From Chitinophagaceae bacterium UBA7600 (GTDB lineage Bacteria; Bacteroidota; Bacteroidia; Chitinophagales; Chitinophagaceae), in assembly GCA_002478885.1 (NCBI GenBank), contig DLKC01000066.1, forward strand, positions 1-64,000: a stretch of DNA of 64,000 bases, given 5' to 3'. The notes under the pieces were generated by a model. It was given only the letters and a program-made list of their open reading frames with translations, ran no database searches and was not told where the DNA came from. The position numbers and the translations under genes were made by a program. Each line of letters starts with the position of its first letter. Position 1 is the first letter of the stretch. This document shows, one piece after another, positions 24,995-33,801 of this stretch.

Positions 24995-25473
24995 AAGTCC
25001 GCTTTAAAATTGTTGTATGCTGTCACCAGCTCCTCGTAGCTGAAATCTCTTTCAAAAAGCACATGCTTTCGCTTGCATAAAAATAATGTTGTGGGTATTG
25101 CACCAGACCAGGTTGAGTCAATGCGGTTGATATATTCCTGTGGGTCCTTTTCATCAAGCAGCAACACATCGCTTTGCAGGTTGTTTTTTTTAAGAAATGG
25201 CAATAAGGCTGTTTTTACTTCGGAACTGAAATCAAGGCTTATCAAAAGTACTTTCGCTTTATCCGTTTTAATTGTCTGTCCAAATTGTTCAAACGATGGC
25301 AGTTCCTTTACGCAGGGGCCACACCAGGTAGCCCAGAAATTGATGATATAGGTTGTATCGCCACCCTTATCGATCCTGTTTTTCAACTGGTCGACGTTTA
25401 TAGAAGTGATATGCTGGCTTAAAGCAAAAAAAGGAAATGCCGCAATAAACCATATCAACGCATACTTTTTCAT
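24991..25473 (-). CDS. TlpA-family protein disulfide reductase
   Basis: This 160-residue protein has a signal peptide (KYALIWFIAAFPFFALSQ) and a classic TlpA/ResA thioredoxin fold with the active site NFWATWCGPCVKELPSF near residue 46 and a cis-proline loop AIPTTLFLCKRKH near 125. Family members reduce disulfides in the periplasm, often for cytochrome c maturation or extracytoplasmic protein folding. The two other thiol-disulfide proteins and two c-type cytochrome domains in the window could be clients (inference). It overlaps the following redoxin gene by four bases. Confidence 0.92.
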   Translation of the reverse strand: MKKYALIWFIAAFPFFALSQHITSINVDQLKNRIDKGGDTTYIINFWATWCGPCVKELPSFEQFGQTIKTDKAKVLLISLDFSSEVKTALLPFLKKNNLQSDVLLLDEKDPQEYINRIDSTWSGAIPTTLFLCKRKHVLFERDFSYEELVTAYNNFKADL

Positions 25474-25547
25474 TGGATCATAAATGTAATTATTAAGTCA
25501 CTAATCCTCACACCCGTTTTACAAAAAGCCTGTTAACACTATGAGGC

Positions 25548-25755
25548 CGGCTGCATATCATTTTCCGTCTTCGTTGCGTCGCACACTTATACTGCAGCAT
25601 ACAAGTCGGAAATATTATAGACTTAAAGTACGCAAGCATTTTATCAGTGCGCAAATGGCGTCGGCCTTTTCCGTCTTTGCTGACCTCCCAGTTTATTGCA
25701 CAGGAGTGCGACGCAACAGCCGATGCCACAGGCACAAAAGCCGGCTCCAAAAAAA
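25548..25755. repeat. REPIN/MITE-like inverted pair, copy 6
   Basis: Left core at 25573-25584 and right core at 25706-25717, 121 bp apart. The right outer flank carries the full set ...GCCGATGCCACAGGCAC then AAAAGCCGGCTCC and AAAAAAATATAA; the left flank has GAGGCCGGCTGC. It fills most of the 309-bp gap between the TlpA and GDSL genes; nothing else is visible there. Confidence 0.83.
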
Positions 25756-25782
25756 TATAAGCACTGATACAACGCTGACCAG

Positions 25783-26607
25783 CTAGTAGTGCTTCATTTT
25801 CTTTTCGAGCATATTGGCAATGATCGAGTAGCCTTTGTCGGAAGGATGTAATCCATCGTAGGTCATATTGATTGCACCGGCGGGATAAGGATATTCGTCT
25901 GTGCCGGGGTTAAACGGAATGTCGATAAAATCCGGATAAGCGTAGTTCTTGTAAACACCGGTTTGCGGGTCTTTTAAACGCTTGAAGTTGACAAGATTTT
26001 TGTATTCCATTCCGCTGTTGTGAAAAAGGTCGACCACATCAAAATGTTCATAGTTGCCGATGGAGTCGATGGCATTGGCGAATTGTTCCAGCATCTGTCC
26101 ATTCTTTGCTTTATAAGATCCCCATGCATTATTTTTCATGCCGTTGATGTAAACAAAATCTACACGCTTCATTGGCGTGATCAGCAGGATTTTTGCAGCA
26201 GGATTCAGGCTGCGCAACTTATTCGTAATAATGCGAAAAGAGCCATAAACAGTATTGTTGCCGGTATTGTTTTTGTAATCTGAAAGTGTGCCAAGCGGCC
26301 GCCCTGCCCACCAGTCATTCGTTCCAAGGAAGATAGAATAAACATCGGCTTTTGTAATGCCGAGTTTGTCGACCTGGTCGGCAATGCCACCCGATGTCCA
26401 GCCGTTGTGCCCCTGGTTCGTGTAATGTATATTGGGCATTTTTTCGGTAACGAGTGTCATATAACCTTTCGTAATGCGGTTGCCCGTTTCGTCGGTGTGA
26501 TCATTCAGGTAAGTAATGGAATCGCCAATGGCCGTCCATGTAATTTCTTTCTTTGAAAAAGAGGTGCTTATGATAACAACCACCGCGGCAAACAACAATC
26601 GTTTCAT
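25783..26607 (-). CDS. SGNH/GDSL-type hydrolase (exported)
   Basis: This 274-residue protein has a signal peptide (MKRLLFAAVVVIISTSFSKK) and the four SGNH blocks: the nucleophile Ser in AIGDSITYL near residue 30, Gly in the NQGHNGWTSGG region near 64, Asn in FLGTNDWWAG near 97, and the Asp/His pair in YDGLHPSDKGY near 253. The family acts as esterases and lipases, commonly de-acetylating polysaccharides in carbohydrate loci. Substrate unknown. It is monocistronic and flanked on both sides by repeat copies. Confidence 0.9.
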   Translation of the reverse strand: MKRLLFAAVVVIISTSFSKKEITWTAIGDSITYLNDHTDETGNRITKGYMTLVTEKMPNIHYTNQGHNGWTSGGIADQVDKLGITKADVYSIFLGTNDWWAGRPLGTLSDYKNNTGNNTVYGSFRIITNKLRSLNPAAKILLITPMKRVDFVYINGMKNNAWGSYKAKNGQMLEQFANAIDSIGNYEHFDVVDLFHNSGMEYKNLVNFKRLKDPQTGVYKNYAYPDFIDIPFNPGTDEYPYPAGAINMTYDGLHPSDKGYSIIANMLEKKMKHY

Positions 26608-26679
26608 GTGATCGATTTTTGTGTAATAGTAAAATTATTCGGGGAAAACAGGGAGAAGAATTTTTGGATCCTGCTGTTC

Positions 26680-26740
26680 AACAAGTATCCAACATCGTTG
26701 CGTCGCACTCCTGTACTGCATCGCTATGGGCAACAGGCGC
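26680..26740. repeat. REPIN/MITE-like solo arm, copy 7, in a 437-bp gap
   Basis: The core GTTGCGTCGCAC is at 26697-26708, followed by TCCTGTACTG. It lies in the gap 26608-27044. The rest of the gap, which includes the presumed promoter of the S74/T9SS gene, shows no coding frame I can support; TTGTACACGG near 27000 is not a convincing promoter box. Confidence 0.7.
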
Positions 26741-27044
26741 AGAGATTAAGATCGGTTATGCCAATACAGGTGCAGGTATAACTACTTTTTATTTTCAGCA
26801 TCAATACGCATACCTGTTGTATGGTTAAAGTGATACTTTGCGCCAGTATCGCTAACTTAGAGAACAGCTAACACTTTTATTGGAACAAACCAACCGCTGA
26901 TTTAATATTCGTTTCAACAGGCAAAACACCAACCGCAACAAGGATCTACAGATAAGTGCATGCTGCTATCATGTCTCTTCACTGCAAACACCATACATCT
27001 TGTACACGGGTTCAAAGATTGTTTAACCACAAAAAATCATCACC

Positions 27045-29084
27045 ATGAGAAAGCCATTACTCTTTATTGCAACTGCGTTCATTGCCAATGCGGTTATCGC
27101 TCAAAGCTGGTTGCTCACCGGCAACAGCGGAACAAATGTTTCCACAAATTTTATCGGAACCACCGATTCAAAGCCCCTCACATTCAGAGTAAACAACCTA
27201 CAGGCCGGCTATATAGATTTTGCATCGGGTAAAGCCAATACCATGTTTGGTTACCAGGCACTGCGCAGTAATACCGGTAACAACAACCTGGCGCTCGGCT
27301 ACAAGGCTTCCTACTCGAATACAACGGGAAAAAATAATATGGCTGCCGGCGCTTATGCACTCTACTTTAATACCACCGGTTACAGCAATATTGCTATTGG
27401 TATTGGTGCTCTTTACAGGAATACAACCGTCCCTAACCTTGTGGCGGTTGGGGATTCGGTGTTATACAATAACGCATCCGGTGGCGGAAATACCGGTATT
27501 GGCTCCAAGGTACTCTATACCAATACTTCGGGAAACTCCAATACGGCAGGCGGCTTTTATGCGCTGCATAATAACAGCACTGGTAGTTTCAATTCAGCAT
27601 GGGGCGTAAGCGCACTTACGGCCAATACATCGGGTAGTTATAACAGTGCCCTTGGTTTGGCCGCATTGGGGCAAAATACCACCGGCAATTACAATACGGC
27701 ATCGGGTTATCAATCCTTATACTTTAATTCAACAGGTACACAAAATACCGCCATGGGTTACCAGGCATTATATTTTAACAAGGCAAACCTGAATACTGCA
27801 GTCGGTTACCAGGCAATGTATACCAATTCAACCGGCAGTTTCAATACCACAATGGGTACCTTTTCGATGTATAATACCACAACAGGATACAGCAGTGCAG
27901 CTTTCGGGTATTCTGCTCTATATGGGAATACCACAGGCTACTATAATGCTGCCATGGGTCCGCTGGCATTATTCAGCAACAGCACCGGTTATGAAAATAC
28001 GGCAAGCGGGTACCGTGCCCTTTATAGCAATACAACAGGGGCAACTAATACCGCTTCCGGGTGGGAAGCGCTATATAACAATATAAACGGCTATGGCAAT
28101 ACTGCGACAGGTACAAGCGCTTTGGCAAGTATCACCACCGGCTCGTTCAATACTTCCATCGGCAATATCGCATTGGCCGGTTTATTTGTTGGTAGTTATA
28201 ATACAGCAATAGGAAATGCATCCGGGCCTTTTATTATTACGGAAATGTACAATTCAACGGCCGTAGGTGATGAAGCAGAGCCGTCGGTTGACAACCAGGT
28301 CCGTATCGGCAACGGCAGTGTAAGCAGTATTGGCGGTGCAGTAGGCTGGACAAATTATTCAGATGAAAGAATAAAGACCGATATAAGAGAAAACGTGCCT
28401 GGCTTGTCTTTTATCAACCTGCTTAAACCTGTCACCTATCACTTCAAACTTGCAAAAGAAAATGAACTGATGGGAAAGAGGAAAGACACTGTAAACTGGA
28501 GAAGCAAGTATGATATTGAGAAAATGAATTTCACAGGTTTACTTGCACAGGAAGTACAGAAAGCGGCGAAGCAGATCAATTACAATTTCAGCGGTGTTGA
28601 TACAGCAGGAAAAGTCTGGGGTCTCCGGTATGCTGAATTTGTTATGCCTCTGATAAAGTCAGTACAGGAACTTAGCAAAATGAATGATCAGAAAGACGCT
28701 GAGATCGCGCAACAAGGCGCACAGATTAACGATCTTCAAAAACAGATCAATGATTTAAAAGCATTGTTGTTGCCGGGGAAGACAGACATAACAACAGCTG
28801 ACCCGTTGCTGACAAATAGCGCCGTGGCATCCCTTGCGCAAAATGTTCCTAACCCGTTTGCAAGCAGCACATCAATCAACTATAATTTGCCGAAGCAGTT
28901 TTCTTCAGCCAGGATAATGATAACAGACAAAGCCGGTAACACCGTCAAGCAGTTTAGTATTTCAGGAGCAGGAAAAGGAAATATAACTGTTGATGCTGCG
29001 ATGCTTTCTTCCGGCACTTATCAATATTCGTTATACGTGGATGGAAAGCTGCTTGCCTCAAAGCAAATGTTGCTGGGAAAATAA
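27045..29084 (+). CDS. T9SS-exported repeat protein with S74 intramolecular chaperone domain
   Basis: This 679-residue protein has a signal peptide (LLFIATAFIANAVIA). Residues about 70-400 are some 15 tandem repeats of about 22-24 residues with the pattern NTTGxxNxAxGxxALYxN, like the head repeats of trimeric fibre and YadA-type adhesins. Next is a peptidase S74 chaperone domain with the Ser-Lys dyad SDERIK (Ser439, Lys444), then a coiled coil (LSKMNDQKDAEIAQQGAQIN), and a C-terminal T9SS domain (VPNPFASSTSINYNL... SSGTYQYSLYVDGKLLAS). S74 domains trimerise phage tail fibres and then cleave themselves at the Ser. A secreted trimeric surface fibre is the likely product. Confidence 0.85.
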   Translation: MRKPLLFIATAFIANAVIAQSWLLTGNSGTNVSTNFIGTTDSKPLTFRVNNLQAGYIDFASGKANTMFGYQALRSNTGNNNLALGYKASYSNTTGKNNMAAGAYALYFNTTGYSNIAIGIGALYRNTTVPNLVAVGDSVLYNNASGGGNTGIGSKVLYTNTSGNSNTAGGFYALHNNSTGSFNSAWGVSALTANTSGSYNSALGLAALGQNTTGNYNTASGYQSLYFNSTGTQNTAMGYQALYFNKANLNTAVGYQAMYTNSTGSFNTTMGTFSMYNTTTGYSSAAFGYSALYGNTTGYYNAAMGPLALFSNSTGYENTASGYRALYSNTTGATNTASGWEALYNNINGYGNTATGTSALASITTGSFNTSIGNIALAGLFVGSYNTAIGNASGPFIITEMYNSTAVGDEAEPSVDNQVRIGNGSVSSIGGAVGWTNYSDERIKTDIRENVPGLSFINLLKPVTYHFKLAKENELMGKRKDTVNWRSKYDIEKMNFTGLLAQEVQKAAKQINYNFSGVDTAGKVWGLRYAEFVMPLIKSVQELSKMNDQKDAEIAQQGAQINDLQKQINDLKALLLPGKTDITTADPLLTNSAVASLAQNVPNPFASSTSINYNLPKQFSSARIMITDKAGNTVKQFSISGAGKGNITVDAAMLSSGTYQYSLYVDGKLLASKQMLLGK

Positions 29085-29229
29085 TTTGCATGCTGCAGTT
29101 GGATTATTAGCGCTTTTAATGCGGGGAGCACAGGCGTACAAGTATGCGATACTGAATAGACCGGCACTATAACGCAAGAAAAGTTGAACAGGAGCAATGC
29201 CGCCGGGTAAAAAAATTTACTGCTTCGTG

Positions 29230-30300
29230 CTAGGCCTTATTGTTTCGAAGAAATGTTTCCACAAATGCATCATCGATCAGGTTTGGATAATTTTTACATA
29301 CACGGTTGATCTCTTCGGACTGGCCTTCGGAAAGTTGTTCACCTGGATCAAGACACCATGTTCCTTCGAGCAATCCTTGCCTGCGCAACACTTCATGTAT
29401 GCCGGGAATGCAACCATGGAATTGATGTTTAACATCGAAGATAGCAGCATTCATATCGGTGATGGCGATGCCTTCTGATAGCAAGCCGGCCGCACCTGCA
29501 TAATCATTCGCAACACATTGTTTGATCTGCCCGAGCAGTGTTGTTGCTTTTTTGGTCCATACCGCCCAATGACCAAGCAGGCCGCCAACGAATCTTTTTT
29601 CAGCGATGCTGTTGCCTTCAGGAATGTGATAGGGGGTCAAAAGGTCCGCAACAATATTATCATCATTGCCGGTATATAAGGCGACCCCGTTGCGCCTTTC
29701 ACTGTTGCAGACAGCTCTGACTACGTCAAGCGTTTGATAGCGGTTAAAGGCTGCAACTTTTATGGCATATACATTTGGGATCTCAACAAAACGGCGCCAG
29801 AAGTCGTAGCTGAGCAAGCGCCCGCCCGCCGCGGGCTGAAGATAGAAACCAAACAAGGGCATGATTTCAGCAACTGCATACGCACGCTCAATAAGTTCGG
29901 CTTCCGTGTATTGCTGCAAACCACCATTGCTCAGCAGCCCGAGATGATAGCCATGCTTTACCGCGAGCGATGCTTCATTGATCGCTTGTTCAACAGGCCC
30001 GCAGATGCCTGCCACTTTTATAAACGGGCTTTGTAATTCTGCCCGTTCAATTTCATCGGCTGCTATTTTCAATACTGGCTCAAACAGGTTTATACCCGGC
30101 TTTCTTATGGCGAATTGTGTTGTATGTACGCCAACAGCAATGCCGCCAGCCCCGCTGGCTATATAATATTTTGTAAGCAGCCGCTGTCTTGCTTCATCAA
30201 GTTTCAGATCTTTCGTTAATGCCAATGGATGCGCCGGTATTACCACACCCTCCTGCAATACGTTGTTGACAGCTGCATCCAGTGATTTGTATGTTGCCAT
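29230..30300 (-). CDS. Dihydrodipicolinate synthase (DHDPS/NAL)-family aldolase
   Basis: This 356-residue TIM-barrel protein fits the class I, Schiff-base DHDPS/N-acetylneuraminate-lyase family. The catalytic Lys is in VYAIKVAAFNRYQTLD near residue 180, and other blocks are VVIPAHPLALTKD and ASGAGGIAVGVHTTQ. Length is longer than typical DHDPS (about 290-300) by a C-terminal extension. Paralogues in catabolic clusters cleave 2-keto-3-deoxy sugar acids to pyruvate and an aldehyde. It is the last gene of the leftward MFS-GNAT-epimerase operon and starts 2 bp after the epimerase stop. True lysine biosynthesis is unlikely here. Confidence 0.85.
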   Translation of the reverse strand: MATYKSLDAAVNNVLQEGVVIPAHPLALTKDLKLDEARQRLLTKYYIASGAGGIAVGVHTTQFAIRKPGINLFEPVLKIAADEIERAELQSPFIKVAGICGPVEQAINEASLAVKHGYHLGLLSNGGLQQYTEAELIERAYAVAEIMPLFGFYLQPAAGGRLLSYDFWRRFVEIPNVYAIKVAAFNRYQTLDVVRAVCNSERRNGVALYTGNDDNIVADLLTPYHIPEGNSIAEKRFVGGLLGHWAVWTKKATTLLGQIKQCVANDYAGAAGLLSEGIAITDMNAAIFDVKHQFHGCIPGIHEVLRRQGLLEGTWCLDPGEQLSEGQSEEINRVCKNYPNLIDDAFVETFLRNNKA

Positions 30301-30302
30301 GA

Positions 30303-31319
30303 TTAATACTTGCCTTTTCGTTCGTTGTAATGGGTGGGCTTATCGATTGTTTTACCGCCCTCGTTATACCACTGCAATATTACTTTCATCATCTGTTCCA
30401 GTGATGTCTTTGGATAACCAAAAAGCCGGAAGCATTCGGATGCATCTGACAACAACGAAGTTGGCTGTTCTTCCTTGACGAATAATGGAGCTCTGCCAAG
30501 CATGCGGCCAAATGTTTCAGCAATCCACCTTGTTGACAAAGTGCCGGGGCCGGTAACATTTAATATTTTACCTGGCACCGCGCAATGATGCAAACAGCGC
30601 AAAGCAATTTCGTTTGCATCACCCTGCCAGATCACATTTACACCTCCCATGGAAAGATCGATGGGGCGTTGTTCTTTAACCGATCGCGCAATCTCCAGTA
30701 AAATGCCATAGCTCACATCATTTGCATAGTTAAGCCGGTATATTAAAATGGGGGTATTATTCTTTGCAGAGAAATACTGAAACATACGTTCGCGGCCAAG
30801 ACAGGATTGCGCATATTCCCCGATAGGCTCAGGCACTGTATCCTCTGTTGCGCCGGCGCCATTGGCATCAGTAAGCGGGTAAACATTGCCTGTGGAGAAA
30901 ACAACGATGTTGGCATGTTTAAATTTCTCAGCAACGCGGCCCGGTAAATAGGTGTTCATGGCCCAGGTGTAACTTTCATTGCCTGTTGTGCCAAACTTCA
31001 TCCCTGCCAGGTACAGTACATTTTCAACTTCGGGCAGAGCCTGCAATTCAACTTCGTTCAGCAGGTCTGCTTTAATGGTTTCGATCCCTTGCTGTTCTAA
31101 CAACTGTTGCAGACCGGGTTCATTAAAACGGGCAACACCTATTACTCTTTTCTTTATCCCTGCTTCGCTGATGGCCTGCCTGGCTGCCCTAGCCAAAGCC
31201 GGGCCCATTTTACCACCCACACCCGCAATGAGAATATCTCCTTTTAGTTTTTCGATAGCAGCAACCAACTCCCCGGATGGCTGCAGTAACCTGTTATATA
31301 GTTCCGTTGTTGATGACAT
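30303..31319 (-). CDS. NAD(P)-dependent epimerase/dehydratase (extended SDR)
   Basis: This 338-residue protein has an N-terminal Rossmann motif ILIAGVGGKMGPALARAA near residue 29, then LYLAGMKFGTTGN and VVFSTGNVYPLT, and a Tyr/Lys pair position near residue 168 that is not a clean YxxxK (EYAQSCLGRERMF). The layout matches extended SDR epimerase/dehydratases acting on nucleotide or free sugars. Given the neighbouring DHDPS-like aldolase and MFS transporter it probably oxidises or dehydrates a sugar or uronate (inference). The atypical active site leaves a catalytic question open. Confidence 0.78.
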   Translation of the reverse strand: MSSTTELYNRLLQPSGELVAAIEKLKGDILIAGVGGKMGPALARAARQAISEAGIKKRVIGVARFNEPGLQQLLEQQGIETIKADLLNEVELQALPEVENVLYLAGMKFGTTGNESYTWAMNTYLPGRVAEKFKHANIVVFSTGNVYPLTDANGAGATEDTVPEPIGEYAQSCLGRERMFQYFSAKNNTPILIYRLNYANDVSYGILLEIARSVKEQRPIDLSMGGVNVIWQGDANEIALRCLHHCAVPGKILNVTGPGTLSTRWIAETFGRMLGRAPLFVKEEQPTSLLSDASECFRLFGYPKTSLEQMMKVILQWYNEGGKTIDKPTHYNERKGKY

Positions 31320-31359
31320 ACTCCTTGTTTAGTTGGTTATAAAGACTTACCCGTTGTTA

Positions 31360-32220
31360 TCAGCCAAACTCCGGCCCGACGATAAGATAGTATTGACCCG
31401 TATTGCCAAAAGCAATATGGTCGTTTTTATACATGCGGACAAATGTGCGTTGTTGCTCAAATCCCATGGATAGTAAGAAATTTATGGTAGCTGTTTTATC
31501 GCACAATACATCAGCAACAACAGGCTTATCGACCAGGTCCTGTAATGCTCGGCCGATGAGTGCGCCGGCATCAGCGGCACTTTCAGCCATTACCGGCCCG
31601 ATGTGTTGATACCTGCTACCGTTTCGCCCAAGCGCAAATCCGGTGATCATGCCATCACGTTTTGTCATCCATGCTTTATAAGAGTGCTGTGTGAACAACG
31701 CGTGCAACATTATGCTCCTGTCAACGCCAAACACAAATTTATCCAGCGCAATAATACCCGGCATATCTTCCGGTTGAACAGGGAATACTTGTTCGCCTGC
31801 TTCTGGCGGTAAATTTTTTACAGCGGTATTTACCATCCTTGTCACCTGGTATTCTTCTTTAAATCCAAACCCTGTATAAACCTTTTGCCCGGCAGCAGTC
31901 GCATCGAGTTTGATTGCTTTGAAACTGTCCAGTTTCTCCAGCACATTTTCCAGCAGCAATTTGCTGATGCCTTTGCCCCGGTATGTTTTTTCAACGAGCA
32001 CCATCGCGAGCCACGCAAGCTCATTTGCATAATTTATGGCCGTTGTTGTTCCAATGATTTTGTTGCCTGTTGTTGCAAGCATACAAACGTTTTGAGCATG
32101 CGATGTAAAGAGCTTCCAGTCATCTTGCGTTTGGTTCCACCCTTCCGCTTCAGATAAACGCATGGCAGCCGGTATATCCGCTTCCCGTATACTTCTTAAG
32201 GTGATAGTTGAGGTATTCAT
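31360..32220 (-). CDS. GNAT-family N-acetyltransferase (two GNAT-like halves)
   Basis: This 286-residue protein starts with a GNAT domain: TLRSIREADIPAAMRLSEAE, then the acetyl-CoA loop VLVEKTYRGKGISKLLLENV near residue 85. The C-terminal half (residues about 145-286) resembles the Acetyltransf_18-type second domain found fused to GNATs. The acceptor is unknown; an amino sugar or amino-acid-like metabolite would fit the surrounding catabolic genes. It lies 40 bp before the epimerase gene and 23 bp after the MFS gene in one operon. Confidence 0.84.
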   Translation of the reverse strand: MNTSTITLRSIREADIPAAMRLSEAEGWNQTQDDWKLFTSHAQNVCMLATTGNKIIGTTTAINYANELAWLAMVLVEKTYRGKGISKLLLENVLEKLDSFKAIKLDATAAGQKVYTGFGFKEEYQVTRMVNTAVKNLPPEAGEQVFPVQPEDMPGIIALDKFVFGVDRSIMLHALFTQHSYKAWMTKRDGMITGFALGRNGSRYQHIGPVMAESAADAGALIGRALQDLVDKPVVADVLCDKTATINFLLSMGFEQQRTFVRMYKNDHIAFGNTGQYYLIVGPEFG

Positions 32221-32243
32221 GCAACCAGTTTAATTCAGCCGCG

Positions 32244-33500
32244 TTAATGCGCTTCATTATAGTCGATATCTTTTTTAAATGTTTCTTCCAGGAAGGAAAG
32301 TGCCAGTATTGCCAGTGCGTAGGTGATAAAAGCAACGATCAGGGCGCCATAGATCGAACCTGCGTAGCTTTTGGTTACGCCATATAATAACGACAACGGT
32401 ATCACTGTGGCTCTCACAAAATTGGGTATGCTGGTGGCAACGGTAGCTCTCAGGTTCGAGCCGAATAATTCGGCCGCCACGGTAATAAAAAGCGTCCAAT
32501 ACCCGCTGCAAAAACCAAGGCATGCGCATATCACATAAAACATGGTAATGGTTTGCAAACCCGCAAGCAGGTAAACGGCTACGAAAGAGGCCGACAATAG
32601 AATGAAAAGTAACATGGCCTTCTTCCTGCTTTGCCATACCTGGCTTATATAACCACTTACAAAATTGCCGGCCACCTGCCCGGCAAATGCAAACATTACC
32701 GCTTTGCCGGCATCAATGGGGGCCGCAATGCCAAGCGCTTTTCCAAACTCAGGTGAGAAGGTGATGAGAATGCCTACCACAAACCAAATGGGCATACCGA
32801 TAACAATGCCATTGATGTATTTCAGCATCCGTGTTTTGTTGCTCAACAACATGCGCAGGTCGCCACGTTTCACTTTATTTTCTTTCAATTGCGTGTAGAT
32901 CCCCGATTCAAAAACGCGGATCCTTAAAACCATCAGCAATAAGCCCAAACCGCCGCCAATAAAATAAGAAATGCGCCATTCAAAAAAGAAGGAAACCAGG
33001 TAAGCAAGCAACGCGCCCATTACACCCATCGTGGCAACCAGTGTTGCACCATAACCGCGGATTTTGTTGGGAAGAATTTCTGTAACAAGTGTAATACCTG
33101 CACCCAACTCACCGGCAAGCCCAAAGCCTGCTATAAAACGCAGCACGGCATAAGCTTCCAGTGAATTGACAAAACCGTTGCCAATATTCGCCAGTGAATA
33201 AATAAGAATAGAACCAAACAAAACTGAAAGCCTGCCTTTTTTATCGCCCATTATTCCCCAGAAAATTCCGCCGATGAGCATGCCTGCCATTTGCAGGTTC
33301 AGTAACATGATGCCGTCTTTCATAATGCTGTCACCGGAAATATTCAGCGACTTTAGACTCGGCACGCGAACAATACTAAAAAGAAACAGGTCGTACATAT
33401 CCACCATATATCCAAGCGCGGCAACAAGCACAGGAATGCGCATCAGTTCCTGTACAATGGTTCGGTTTAATATAACAGCTGTTGTCGATGGATTTTTCAT
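32244..33500 (-). CDS. MFS transporter (sugar/organic-acid type)
   Basis: This 418-residue protein has twelve predicted membrane segments and the MFS motif A in FWGIMGDKKGRLSVLFG near residue 84, followed by LRFIAGFGLAGELGAGITLV near 130. It is a general MFS permease of the metabolite/H+ symporter or sugar-acid type. As first gene of the operon MFS-GNAT-epimerase-aldolase it likely imports the substrate of that pathway across the inner membrane. No outer-membrane SusCD pair adjoins it, so the outer-membrane route is unclear. Confidence 0.9.
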   Translation of the reverse strand: MKNPSTTAVILNRTIVQELMRIPVLVAALGYMVDMYDLFLFSIVRVPSLKSLNISGDSIMKDGIMLLNLQMAGMLIGGIFWGIMGDKKGRLSVLFGSILIYSLANIGNGFVNSLEAYAVLRFIAGFGLAGELGAGITLVTEILPNKIRGYGATLVATMGVMGALLAYLVSFFFEWRISYFIGGGLGLLLMVLRIRVFESGIYTQLKENKVKRGDLRMLLSNKTRMLKYINGIVIGMPIWFVVGILITFSPEFGKALGIAAPIDAGKAVMFAFAGQVAGNFVSGYISQVWQSRKKAMLLFILLSASFVAVYLLAGLQTITMFYVICACLGFCSGYWTLFITVAAELFGSNLRATVATSIPNFVRATVIPLSLLYGVTKSYAGSIYGALIVAFITYALAILALSFLEETFKKDIDYNEAH

Positions 33501-33529
33501 CAGAATTATTTCGTTTATTTTTTATGGTC

Positions 33530-33720
33530 CAGGCTGTTGAATCAATGGCATCTTCGTTGCGTCGCACACTTGTACGATTAGTCCGTAAGTCAGCAAAGAT
33601 GCAAAGTCCGACTGTAATTGATCTTTGCTGAAGTAACGCTCGGCCTTGCCGATGTGCATGTTACAGTACAAGGGTGCGACGCAACAAAAGTTTAATAGCA
33701 CTACTATTGCCTGGTTCAAA
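33530..33720. repeat. REPIN/MITE-like inverted pair, copy 8
   Basis: Left core at 33556-33567 and right core at 33674-33685, 106 bp apart. GGCATCTTC precedes the left core; ACACTTGTAC and TTAGTCCGTAAGTCAGCAAAGA follow it; GTACAAG precedes the right core. It is one of the cleanest copies and fills the 301-bp gap upstream of the MFS operon. Confidence 0.85.
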
Positions 33721-33801
33721 ATCTGTTAACCTTACTTCGCAGTGGCAGCATGCTAAACAGGAGCGGTAAATATTTTGATTTTGTTTCGCTCCGGTTAATG
33801 A

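Noticed and set aside
27045..29084. Tail-fibre-like repeats and S74 domain as evidence for a prophage
   Set aside because: The protein has a Sec leader and a T9SS domain, and no phage structural, integrase or lysis genes lie around it.
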